A DNA stretch of 64,000 bases, taken from NCBI GenBank assembly GCA_028289375.1, contig JANQQK010000035.1, positions 49,497-113,496 on the forward strand, read 5' to 3'. This DNA comes from Phycisphaerae bacterium. GTDB taxonomy: Bacteria; Planctomycetota; Phycisphaerae; UBA1845. Position 1 is the first letter of the stretch, and each line of letters opens with the position of its first letter. The position numbers and the translations under genes were made by a program. Of the stretch, positions 9,586 through 17,314 are shown piece by piece. The notes under the pieces are model-generated. The model did no database searches. It saw only the letters and a program-made list of their open reading frames with translations, and had not been told where the DNA came from.

Positions 9586-10482
9586 CTACCACGCGAAGAC
9601 GTCGATCATGCTCTTGAGCACATCGTGCTCAGCTTCCGTCCCGAGAATGCTGACGGTGTCGGCATCGCGACGGGAAATCACCACGCGTACGTCGTTCGGC
9701 GCGAGCATGGCATACAACGTATTAATGTGCTCCTCGCGAGACGTGTACAACTTGCGCACGCGCTCGCCCTGAATCATCTCCTCAAACAACGCACCACGCC
9801 GAGTCCAGTTGAGCAATTCCATGGCCGCATCGAGCGCGTCGATCTCGGCCTTGGTGCCACGAACGGTCACACGGTTGCCCTGACGCGAAACAACGACCGT
9901 CACATAGGATGGCGCCAACTGCTCGTACAAGAGGTCAGCCTGACGGTCCGAAAGGCGATATTGGTTGACAGCCTGATATTCGCGGGCGGGCGGGGTCTCG
10001 GGGCGTGGGTCGGTTTCGCCATGCCAATGGCGCTCAATTTCGCGCTGCCAATCCCGCCATGCGTCAGCGTGTTGCTTCAGATCTTTTTCGAGTTCCTCAT
10101 AGCGGTCACGCGCGTCTTCCTCCCATGTCTGCCAGCGATCGCGCCACGCCTCGGCATATCGCTGCATTTCCTGATACGGCAGCGCATCGGGTCTGGGGGG
10201 ACGCGGCGGCTCGGGCAATGCCATCGGACGCGAATGCATGCGCCGCTCCATGCGCTCCAGGGTTTCGGTCAGCTGGGCCAACCGCGCTTCCATCGACGCA
10301 AGACGCGCCTCCAGCCGGGCCATCGATTCTGCGCTCGGTGACGCTGGTGCAGCCTGCGGCTTGGGCGGGGTTGGTGGTTTTTGATCACGAGCGCCCGCCA
10401 GTACAGGCAACGCCAACGCAACGACAAGCGTGGCCGACAGACACCAGACCACCACACGATTCGTACTCTTCATTCCGGACAT
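9586..10482 (-). CDS. Exported coiled-coil protein with two tandem secretin-like repeats
   Basis: 298 residues. A signal peptide (about 1-30) is followed by a Pro/Ala linker and a coiled coil (about 48-80), a second charged helix (about 95-150) and then two copies of a 60-residue module at about 165-230 and 235-298. The copies share the plan LY..LAP..V.VV.SR......V.GT.AE.D.L.......W, which resembles the small alpha/beta N domains of secretins. The ATG at 10482 is backed by GGAG eight bases upstream; a second ATG four codons in is less well placed. No transmembrane beta-barrel part is present. The function is unknown; a periplasmic scaffold is a guess. Confidence 0.55.
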   Translation of the reverse strand: MSGMKSTNRVVVWCLSATLVVALALPVLAGARDQKPPTPPKPQAAPASPSAESMARLEARLASMEARLAQLTETLERMERRMHSRPMALPEPPRPPRPDALPYQEMQRYAEAWRDRWQTWEEDARDRYEELEKDLKQHADAWRDWQREIERHWHGETDPRPETPPAREYQAVNQYRLSDRQADLLYEQLAPSYVTVVVSRQGNRVTVRGTKAEIDALDAAMELLNWTRRGALFEEMIQGERVRKLYTSREEHINTLYAMLAPNDVRVVISRRDADTVSILGTEAEHDVLKSMIDVFAW

Positions 10483-10879
10483 GACACTACTCCTACGACA
10501 TTGCTCGGTGCTGCGAGGTGGCTGATTGCTGCTGACGCACGCACCGTGACATGTCTCCTGAGATTAACCGGGTCACCATCTGGATGCGACGCGCACCATG
10601 TAAAAAAGGGTCAGTCGTCGTATCCCAATCCGCCAACCTGTTGTTCGTTGATGGCGGCCAATTATTGGCTGATACACCCGGAATCATCCCGCGTCGCAGG
10701 CATGACCATGTTGCGCGAATGCACTGCGACCACTGCTTTTACCTTAACGCGAAAACCCGTCCATTGTCGCTCAATTGAGCATTTTCGCCTGACAATTGAG
10801 ATGGCTGCGGAAAATCTGAAAACCCAGTTCAGTCGCATTGGCCAATACCCGATGTCCGATTCAGGTGAGCAGATTCTCA
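10483..10879. other. Intergenic stretch without a convincing gene
   Basis: This stretch separates a minus-strand gene from a possible small plus-strand gene. It contains a perfect 12-base palindrome, GCTCAATTGAGC, at 10769-10780, with a second CAATTGAG copy 14 bases on, which could be an operator. On the minus strand a 19-codon reading frame (10552-10493) with AGGAG just before its ATG ends 10 bases before the next start; it could be a leader peptide, but nothing beyond position supports it. Confidence 0.3.
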
Positions 10880-11056
10880 ATGGGTGCGACCATCATGGAT
10901 ACCGCGCAGTCACAGCCGGACCACCGCCAACGCGATGACCGCCAACACTCGCACGGCGTGCGCTGGAAGCCCGATCATCATTGGGCCGGCTGGGTCGTCG
11001 GCACCACGCTTGCCATCGCTGCGCTGGCCCTTTTCTTCATTTCGCTGATGTGGTGA
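10880..11056 (+). CDS. Possible small single-pass membrane protein
   Basis: A 58-residue reading frame. The first 30 residues are polar, rich in His, Asp and Arg, and the last 22 form one clean hydrophobic helix ending in FFISLMW. An AGGTGAG ribosome site lies about ten bases before the ATG at 10880; a second ATG five codons in (10895) is possible. Small tail-anchored proteins of this kind are common and poorly conserved. No family is recognised, and only the composition and the helix support it. Confidence 0.35.
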   Translation: MGATIMDTAQSQPDHRQRDDRQHSHGVRWKPDHHWAGWVVGTTLAIAALALFFISLMW

Positions 11057-11150
11057 AACGTCACCGAGAAGCGGGATCAAACCGAAAACACACCAGTGTT
11101 GCCCCAGCAAGACGCGTTAGCACTCGTGCGATGTTTTGGAATGCTCAGTC

Positions 11151-12350
11151 TCACTTGGGCCACTTGTTGCTGCGATTGACCGGAAACGGCTTCCAGGGAT
11201 CGGGGTCGGGCTGGGTGACGAGTGGGCCCAAATCGACAGCGCGGGCGAGCAACGGCTCAAAGCCATATTCAAACCGCCCCTTGCGAACGACGACTTGAAC
11301 CGGTTCGCCCGCGGGAACCATGTACAGTGACTGGACGAGGTGCTGGGCGGAATTGAGTTCCTTTCCGTTGGCACTGATGATTTTGTCGCCCGGGCGAATG
11401 CCAAGTTCAAACATCGGCGACGGGTTTGCCACGCCGACAATCAGCAGTCCATCCATCGGGCGACGGCTGAAGCGGATTCCCAGCCAACCTCGGTAGATCG
11501 ATTCGCCATATTTCAGTTCGTCGGTGATGGCGTCCACACGGTTCTTGGGCAGCGCGAATCCGATGCCCGCATCGTAGAACTCAACGCCGGCCAACTCCCC
11601 GGGACGCTGGGCCATCGGCACGCAGATACCGAGGACGCGGCCTTCCACGTCGATCAGCGGTCCGCCGTAGTTGGCGGGAGAGAGCTTGGCGTCGGTTTGC
11701 ACGGCATTGCCCATCATGCGGTTTCGCGCGGACACGACACCGATCGTGACGGATGGCTGGCTGCCACCGAATCCGCGCCCCAGCGCGATCGCCCATTGGC
11801 CAATCTGTATGCTGCCGGGCGCCACCCACTCTGCGGGCTCGAGGTTGTCGGCGTCGATGCGAAGCAGCGCGAGTTTTCGGACTTTGTCGCTGGCGATCAG
11901 ATCAGCCACGTATCGCCGGTCATCGCTGAGACGCACCGTGATGTGGGTGGGATTGCGTACGAAGTTGAAACTGCTGGTGATGATGTATCCATCGGCAGAG
12001 AGAATGATGCCAGTGGTCGGACCGTCGGCGACGACGAAGTCGGATCCGAGCGTGTCCTGGAACGGATTGGGTTGATCGGCTTCTTTGGGCATGCCGTCTT
12101 CTTCCTCCATGTTCGGCATACCATCATCGAGTGGCACTTCGGACGTGGGACCGAAGTCGAGGTCGGAGATGACGCCGCGCGGGACAGCGCCGCCGACGGT
12201 TTCAATCTGCACGGTGTAGCGGGCAGCGTGCTCGATGGCTGATCGGAAGACGCGCTGGTGGGCACGCTGCAGTTCGAGACCTTCGTCGCCAGCCAACGTC
12301 GGACCGGTGACGACGATCGCCAGCAGGATGGTGCGAATCGTCTTTGTCAT
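11151..12350 (-). CDS. HtrA/DegP-like pseudoprotease with PDZ domain (triad lost), copy 3
   Basis: 399 residues with a signal peptide, a trypsin-like S1C fold (about 100-285) and a C-terminal PDZ domain (about 300-385). Aligned to the intact paralogue two genes upstream, all three catalytic positions are changed: the His of the TNxH motif is Phe (ITSSFNF), the Asp is Lys (VRKLALLRI), and the nucleophile Ser is Tyr (SPANYGGPL). The fold motifs around them, GYIIT and GGPLID, are kept, and so is the PDZ carboxylate-binding region. It therefore probably binds rather than cuts. The start overlaps the stop of copy 2 by ATGA, so translation is likely coupled. It is the last gene of the long operon. 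An acidic insertion at about 60-95 is unlike the paralogues. Confidence 0.8.
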   Translation of the reverse strand: MTKTIRTILLAIVVTGPTLAGDEGLELQRAHQRVFRSAIEHAARYTVQIETVGGAVPRGVISDLDFGPTSEVPLDDGMPNMEEEDGMPKEADQPNPFQDTLGSDFVVADGPTTGIILSADGYIITSSFNFVRNPTHITVRLSDDRRYVADLIASDKVRKLALLRIDADNLEPAEWVAPGSIQIGQWAIALGRGFGGSQPSVTIGVVSARNRMMGNAVQTDAKLSPANYGGPLIDVEGRVLGICVPMAQRPGELAGVEFYDAGIGFALPKNRVDAITDELKYGESIYRGWLGIRFSRRPMDGLLIVGVANPSPMFELGIRPGDKIISANGKELNSAQHLVQSLYMVPAGEPVQVVVRKGRFEYGFEPLLARAVDLGPLVTQPDPDPWKPFPVNRSNKWPK

Positions 12351-13381
12351 CGTGGTTCCTCGAGCGTGATGGTGGTGTTCACGAGCTTGTTCTTGCGAAT
12401 CACACTGACGTCGATCATGTCACCAGGGGACTTGGTGCGCATCACCCGATGGAACGCGTCGATGTCGGCGATCTTCCGCCCATTGATCGAGACGATGAGG
12501 TCGTCCTTTCGGATGCGGGCTTGGTGGGCGGGTGAGCCACGCTTGACGCGTTCGACGTAGACGAGGTCTTTCTGATAGCCCATCTCGAAAAGCTTGATGC
12601 CGTGGTATGGCTCAACGTTGTTTTCGGCAATGAGGTCTGTGGCGGCGGAATCCGGGTTGCGGTAGCGGTCGATGAACTGCTGGACAACCTCGACGGGGAT
12701 GGCGTAGTTGAAATTCGTGTGTGTGCGGTTGGAGATCACCAGTCGGCCAACGATGCCGACCCAGTTGCCTTCGAGATCGACGAGTGGACCGCCGGGTGTC
12801 CCGGGGGTGCTGGTGATGGCGTCGATGACGAGAACCTCGCCCTGATAGGGAAAGTCGCGGGCTTTGCGCTTGGCGTCGAGATCGGTGCGGGCACTGAAGA
12901 CGCCGCGCGTGACGGATACCTGTTCAAGCCCCTCAGCCACCTTGAAGGGGTTGCCGGCGGCGATGACCCATTCGCCGGGGAAGAGTCGCTTGGAATCGCC
13001 AGGTTTGAAGTATTGGAACGCGCCCGGACCCGAAGGCGGGTCGGGAGCACGTTCGCCGCGCGCGTTGTACCTCGGAAGCGGATTGAGCTGCAGAAGGGCC
13101 AGTTGCAGGTCGTCGTCGGCGGTGAGCAGTTTGGCTCCGTAGACGTTGCCATCGTGTGTGACGGCGCGGAGCCGTTCGGAATCGAGAAGGAGCGACATGA
13201 CGGTAACGACCATGCCATCATCGGAGACAATTGTGCCGCTGCCGTACCCGGCGGAGAGGCCGGCTTTGAGACCATATAGACGTACGGTTCGCGTACCGAC
13301 GTTGTCAATGGCCTGTTCGAATCCGTCTGCGAACAGCGGTCCTGCGATCACACAAGCCAGCAGGATAGAGCGGATCAGCAT
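12347..13381 (-). CDS. HtrA/DegP-like pseudoprotease with PDZ domain (triad lost), copy 2
   Basis: 344 residues. The frame is open to 13459, but the ATG at 13381 overlaps the upstream stop (TGATG) and gives a signal peptide at once (LIRSILLACVIAGPLFA), so this start is chosen. An S1C fold (about 45-245) is followed by one PDZ domain (about 255-340, with VKRGSPAHQARIRKDDLIVSING). Compared with the intact neighbour, the catalytic His is Ser (VTVMSLL), the Asp is Gln (DLQLALLQL) and the nucleophile Ser is Pro (TPGTPGGPL), so it should be proteolytically dead. The substrate-strand and PDZ features are kept, which suggests a binding or regulatory subunit for the active copy. Confidence 0.8.
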   Translation of the reverse strand: MLIRSILLACVIAGPLFADGFEQAIDNVGTRTVRLYGLKAGLSAGYGSGTIVSDDGMVVTVMSLLLDSERLRAVTHDGNVYGAKLLTADDDLQLALLQLNPLPRYNARGERAPDPPSGPGAFQYFKPGDSKRLFPGEWVIAAGNPFKVAEGLEQVSVTRGVFSARTDLDAKRKARDFPYQGEVLVIDAITSTPGTPGGPLVDLEGNWVGIVGRLVISNRTHTNFNYAIPVEVVQQFIDRYRNPDSAATDLIAENNVEPYHGIKLFEMGYQKDLVYVERVKRGSPAHQARIRKDDLIVSINGRKIADIDAFHRVMRTKSPGDMIDVSVIRKNKLVNTTITLEEPR

Positions 13382-15039
13382 CACCGCGCCACCTCCAGCT
13401 GTTCGATCGACTCGGTAAAGTTCAGGCTTTCGGACTGGACGGTCATCGCGTGAGGCCAAACGACGTCGGATGCTTCGCGGTAGTCGTCGAATGTCACTTC
13501 GAGGCGTTTCTGCGTGAGACGATCAAACACGACCATGCGCGCCGGCAGCGCTAAATCGAGTTCAAAGCCCACCTGGATGGTGACGTCTTCGTCGGGCTGC
13601 CATGCGATCGTTTGCAGACGCCGCTCATTGGCGATCCGGCCATTGTCGTCGATGGTGATCAACGCATTAGACCCGTCGTGGCGGATGTTCTCATCTTCGT
13701 GGAAATTGTTGCGCGTCAGGTAGTCCCAGCGCAGTGCACGCATGGCGCGGTAGAGCAACCGCTGATCGGTGGAGAGGGTGAACTGGCGTTCCTTCTCGGT
13801 CCAGTATGCATCGTCACGGGTGACATGGACCGTGCGCTGGGTGTCGCCTTGCGCGTTCTTCTCGACGCGGGTCAGTTCGCGGTTCGTGTCTTTGATGGTG
13901 AAGGTGGTCGTGTTGCCGTTGTCGTCGACGCGCTTCGCCGACCATGACCATTCGTCGGGATCGCTCCCGGATGCGTTGGCTGCGGCGCGAAAAGCGTTGA
14001 GCGCATCCTCAACGGCTGCTCGGTTCTGTTCTTCCGGAGCGATGTACTCGCCACGCAGCGGCGGCGGGGCGGGGTCGAGTCGGAGTACTTTGTGAAAGAC
14101 GCGGCTGCCGGATTGATACGTGATCGGCACGGGCCAGCCGGTCGGGTAAGTGCCAAGAAGGCTGGCGAACTGGTTGGCGCTGTGAATATCAACATCGCCA
14201 AAGCGCAGTAGGCGGTCATACTCACGAATGCCCACATTGTAGGCGGGGCCTTCCTCAACACGATTGAAGACCACGTCGTCGACGTAATCCGTCGTGGTGG
14301 CATGCATGGTGCCGTGGACGCCGAGGTTGCCGGCCATCAACGTCGGAATAAAGCGTTTGATCTGGTTGATCGAGATGGCGTAGCCAAGACCGACATTGAA
14401 GCGTCCGCGGGCGTACTTGTGCATCTCGGCGGAGATCCGGCCATTGATACCGATGACCTCGCCGTCCATGTTGAAGAGCGGTCCGCCGGAATTGCCGGGA
14501 TTGATGGCGGCGTCGGTCTGAATGCAGTCCGTGTAAACAAGCGTTTCGCCCTCGCCCTGCCAGCGGTGGACGCCGGTCACAAGACCTGTGGAGACCGTGG
14601 GCGTGTAGTCTTCGGCAAGGGTGAAAGGATTGCCCATGGCGATGACGTCCTGGCCGACGCGAAGGGTGTCGGAATTACCCAGTTCGGCGGCGGCGTAAGT
14701 TTCCTTGCCGGTGAGCTTGAAGATGGCGACGTCGCCGGTGATGTCGACGCCAAGAACCTCGAGCGGGTAGAGCTTGCCGTCGGAGAGTCCGCCAACGCCC
14801 TGTCGCGAATCCATGAACTTCATGACGACGTGGTAATTGGTCAGACCGTAGCCACGCTCGTCGAAGATGACACCCGATCCGCCGCCGAGTCTCTGCTCGT
14901 CGAAGACCGAGACGACTGTCGGTGCGACGCGGTTGACCACCTCGATGCGTCGCGACTGCCAGTCGAGCACGCGGCCAAGATCCTTGTCTGCGGGAGACGC
15001 GGCGATGGCGAAGATCATGGACAGGAGTGTCGCGGTCAT
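13381..15039 (-). CDS. HtrA/DegP-like serine protease with intact triad, copy 1
   Basis: 552 residues, exported. The trypsin-like domain (about 35-230) has all catalytic residues: His70 (TNYHVV), Asp103 (ITGDVAIFKL) and Ser184 in PGNSGGPL. A PDZ-like domain follows (about 240-325, with RVEEGPAYNVGIREYDRLL), and then a 220-residue C-terminal beta-rich domain I do not recognise. The frame is open to 15081, but the ATG at 15039 overlaps the stop of the NPCBM gene (ATGA) and starts a short signal peptide. It probably degrades or refolds envelope proteins. It is followed directly by two paralogues lacking the triad. Confidence 0.85.
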   Translation of the reverse strand: MTATLLSMIFAIAASPADKDLGRVLDWQSRRIEVVNRVAPTVVSVFDEQRLGGGSGVIFDERGYGLTNYHVVMKFMDSRQGVGGLSDGKLYPLEVLGVDITGDVAIFKLTGKETYAAAELGNSDTLRVGQDVIAMGNPFTLAEDYTPTVSTGLVTGVHRWQGEGETLVYTDCIQTDAAINPGNSGGPLFNMDGEVIGINGRISAEMHKYARGRFNVGLGYAISINQIKRFIPTLMAGNLGVHGTMHATTTDYVDDVVFNRVEEGPAYNVGIREYDRLLRFGDVDIHSANQFASLLGTYPTGWPVPITYQSGSRVFHKVLRLDPAPPPLRGEYIAPEEQNRAAVEDALNAFRAAANASGSDPDEWSWSAKRVDDNGNTTTFTIKDTNRELTRVEKNAQGDTQRTVHVTRDDAYWTEKERQFTLSTDQRLLYRAMRALRWDYLTRNNFHEDENIRHDGSNALITIDDNGRIANERRLQTIAWQPDEDVTIQVGFELDLALPARMVVFDRLTQKRLEVTFDDYREASDVVWPHAMTVQSESLNFTESIEQLEVAR

Positions 15040-16253
15040 GGCGTCACCTCTGTGGGTTTGATGAGTCGGGCGTCGGCCCAATTGGCAAGGTCGCTGACGT
15101 CGAGCAGTTCGCCGAAATCGGTGACGAGGGTCAGTTCCTTGACGCCCTTGATGTCGACGGCGATGGACAGGGCCTGGTCACTGCCGGTGATCGATGCGGA
15201 TTCGTAGAGCGTCTTGCCGTCGCCAAGGAGACGGTATTGCACGTGGCCATTGGGTTTGACTGAGTCGTCGATGCCGATGACGGCTGCGAAGGTGTCGTAT
15301 GGCTGATCAAGCGCGTAGCGGAGTTCGGTTCTGGCGTGGGTGCCGATGCCCTTCTCGTAGACCTGATCGTCGAGCGTGATCGGCGTGTTGGCGGCAGAGC
15401 GGTCGAACCGTGGCGGGACCATTTCGAGAAGCATTGCGTCCATCTCGATATCGGAAGGTGACAGATCGGAAAGATAGACGACGCGCGGGCTGGTGAATCG
15501 GAGGGTACGAACGCGATAGAGCGGAAGCGTGACGGTCGGGCCTATGGCGGTTTCGAAGGCGAGATTGTCAGCATCTGCGCTGGTCAGGCGACCGGGCATG
15601 ACGGTGCCATCCGTCAGCGTCGCGGTCATGGGCCAGGATGGTTGCTCGGCTAGTCCAATGGCGAACACGACGGCGGGGACCGTTTCGGTGTTGAAGGTGC
15701 GTTCCTTGCTGTTGAAGATGAGACGACCGCCGTCGGCGTTGAGTGATAGAATGCCGCCCTTGATGGTCGTGGCGTTATCGTCGCGGATGGCCACGAGGAC
15801 GTCCTTGCCCGGCAGGCGGTCGCGGCGAAGCTGGTCGAACTGTTGCCGGACGGATCGCTGAACGGTATCGCGGTTGAACCAGACGGCAGCGAGCTTGTCG
15901 AAGGGGATGGTGACGTTGTCGCCGAGGGCGGTGTCGGCGACGACGGCGACGTCGGCGGATTCGGTGATGAGGCCAAGCAGTTGCCCACCAGCTGCCGGGA
16001 AGAACTCGGTAACGTGTTCATCGCGACCTGGTGCAGGGCGACGGGTGAACCGGACCTGCTGAACATCATCGAGCGCGATCGATTGCGACGCGCCGTCCTT
16101 CACGCACACAAGTGAGGTTGCCTCTGCCGATTGCCATTCACATCGAAGCGTGGTTCCGTCGATGCGCGTGATCGTCACCCGTTCCGCGACGACCATGTTG
16201 GTCAAGGCGGCGGTCACCAAGAGACTGCAGATGGTGATCTTGCTGCGTTTCAC
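15036..16253 (-). CDS. Exported NPCBM-domain protein
   Basis: 405 residues with a signal peptide (about 1-23). The first two thirds are beta-rich and contain two or three repeats of a short Sm-like or SH3-like unit (DGTTLRCEWQS near 33, DGTVMPGRLTS near 217). The C-terminal 140 residues match the NPCBM (novel putative carbohydrate-binding module) pattern: ITLDDQVYEKGIGTHA, then LRYAL, F.A.IGIDD and a late KELTLVTDFG. NPCBM modules bind sugars. The gene overlaps both neighbours by ATGA, so it belongs to the operon. A role in anchoring the complex to envelope glycans is inferred. Confidence 0.75.
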   Translation of the reverse strand: MKRSKITICSLLVTAALTNMVVAERVTITRIDGTTLRCEWQSAEATSLVCVKDGASQSIALDDVQQVRFTRRPAPGRDEHVTEFFPAAGGQLLGLITESADVAVVADTALGDNVTIPFDKLAAVWFNRDTVQRSVRQQFDQLRRDRLPGKDVLVAIRDDNATTIKGGILSLNADGGRLIFNSKERTFNTETVPAVVFAIGLAEQPSWPMTATLTDGTVMPGRLTSADADNLAFETAIGPTVTLPLYRVRTLRFTSPRVVYLSDLSPSDIEMDAMLLEMVPPRFDRSAANTPITLDDQVYEKGIGTHARTELRYALDQPYDTFAAVIGIDDSVKPNGHVQYRLLGDGKTLYESASITGSDQALSIAVDIKGVKELTLVTDFGELLDVSDLANWADARLIKPTEVTP

Positions 16254-17314
16254 GGCTGCTTGGAAAGCTCCTGATAGTATTGTTCGACGAGTTGGCGATA
16301 GCGCGAGGGGAAACTGTCGCGCAACGCCTGGAGAATCTTCTCACGTTCGGCGGGTGGCATCGCACCCCATTGCTCACCTGGTTTGGCCGTCTTCTTGGAG
16401 CGCAGGTACGCTTCACCTGCCTGACCACCGGGCAGAGCGGAGTCTTCCATGGGCGTTGAAGGGCCTTGACTCTGACCGCCCGGCGAACCTCCCGCCCCGC
16501 CGGCACCGCCGGAGCTCCCGCTTTGTTCGCGCTGCTCCGCTTCTTCGATGAGCTTGTCGAGCAGTTCGATGGCACGCTCCTGGCGCGTTTTGACTGGAGG
16601 GCCTGTCTCATACTGCGACAGACGTCGACCTGCGTAGGCCATCAGGTCGGCGACTTCGTCGATGCTCTCCGGTTCGCGGCCCTTGAGTTCGATCAAAATC
16701 TGCTGGGCACTGAAACGCAGTCGACCGGATGCGTCGGGAAACTGGGCGAGCATTTTCTTGAACAGGTCCTCGGCGCGGTCGAACTCGAGTTCCTGCAGGG
16801 CGACGTACGCACGTGTATAAGCCATCTCGGCAGCGAACTGCGTGTACAGATCGACGGCGGTGGTGTCGGCCAGGAATGCATCGAGGCGTTCGCCGGCGAT
16901 GACGAACTTGTCCTGTTCGATGAGCGACTTGATGGCAAAAACGTTGGCGTTGGCGGCGATGTAGGGATCTTTGTTCTCCCCGAGGCCGGACATGCGCTCG
17001 AATGACTTGTCGTATTCACCGTCTTCGTATTGTTCGAGACCTTCCAAGAATGCCGGCGACAGCACGGCCAGCGCTTCCACGATGAAGCCATCAAGGTCTT
17101 CCTCGGCCACGCGCTCGTCCCATGTCTTTCCGATGAAAGACTTGGCCTTGTTGTCATAGTCGTCACTCGATTCCACGTGGGACTTGAATGAACGCAACGT
17201 TTCGCCAATGACGAAGGGCGCATCTTCCGCAGGTACCTGTTGTCCATAGGCCGCCATCGGTGCGACGAACGTCATGACTGCAACGACGATCGATTGGAGA
17301 ATCCTGTTCATCAT
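16250..17314 (-). CDS. Exported TPR-like protein of the batA operon
   Basis: 354 residues: signal peptide (about 1-25), then helical pairs that look like degenerate tetratricopeptide repeats (about 85-215), a low-complexity Gly/Ser/Pro/Gln linker (about 268-292) and a conserved-looking C-terminal motif around WGAMPPAEREKILQAL and FPSRYRQLVEQYYQ. I have the impression that this last motif recurs in planctomycete proteins near MoxR clusters, but cannot confirm it here. The start overlaps the stop of the preceding gene (ATGA), and its own stop overlaps the NPCBM gene. It is likely a protein-interaction part of the same envelope complex. Confidence 0.6.
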   Translation of the reverse strand: MMNRILQSIVVAVMTFVAPMAAYGQQVPAEDAPFVIGETLRSFKSHVESSDDYDNKAKSFIGKTWDERVAEEDLDGFIVEALAVLSPAFLEGLEQYEDGEYDKSFERMSGLGENKDPYIAANANVFAIKSLIEQDKFVIAGERLDAFLADTTAVDLYTQFAAEMAYTRAYVALQELEFDRAEDLFKKMLAQFPDASGRLRFSAQQILIELKGREPESIDEVADLMAYAGRRLSQYETGPPVKTRQERAIELLDKLIEEAEQREQSGSSGGAGGAGGSPGGQSQGPSTPMEDSALPGGQAGEAYLRSKKTAKPGEQWGAMPPAEREKILQALRDSFPSRYRQLVEQYYQELSKQP

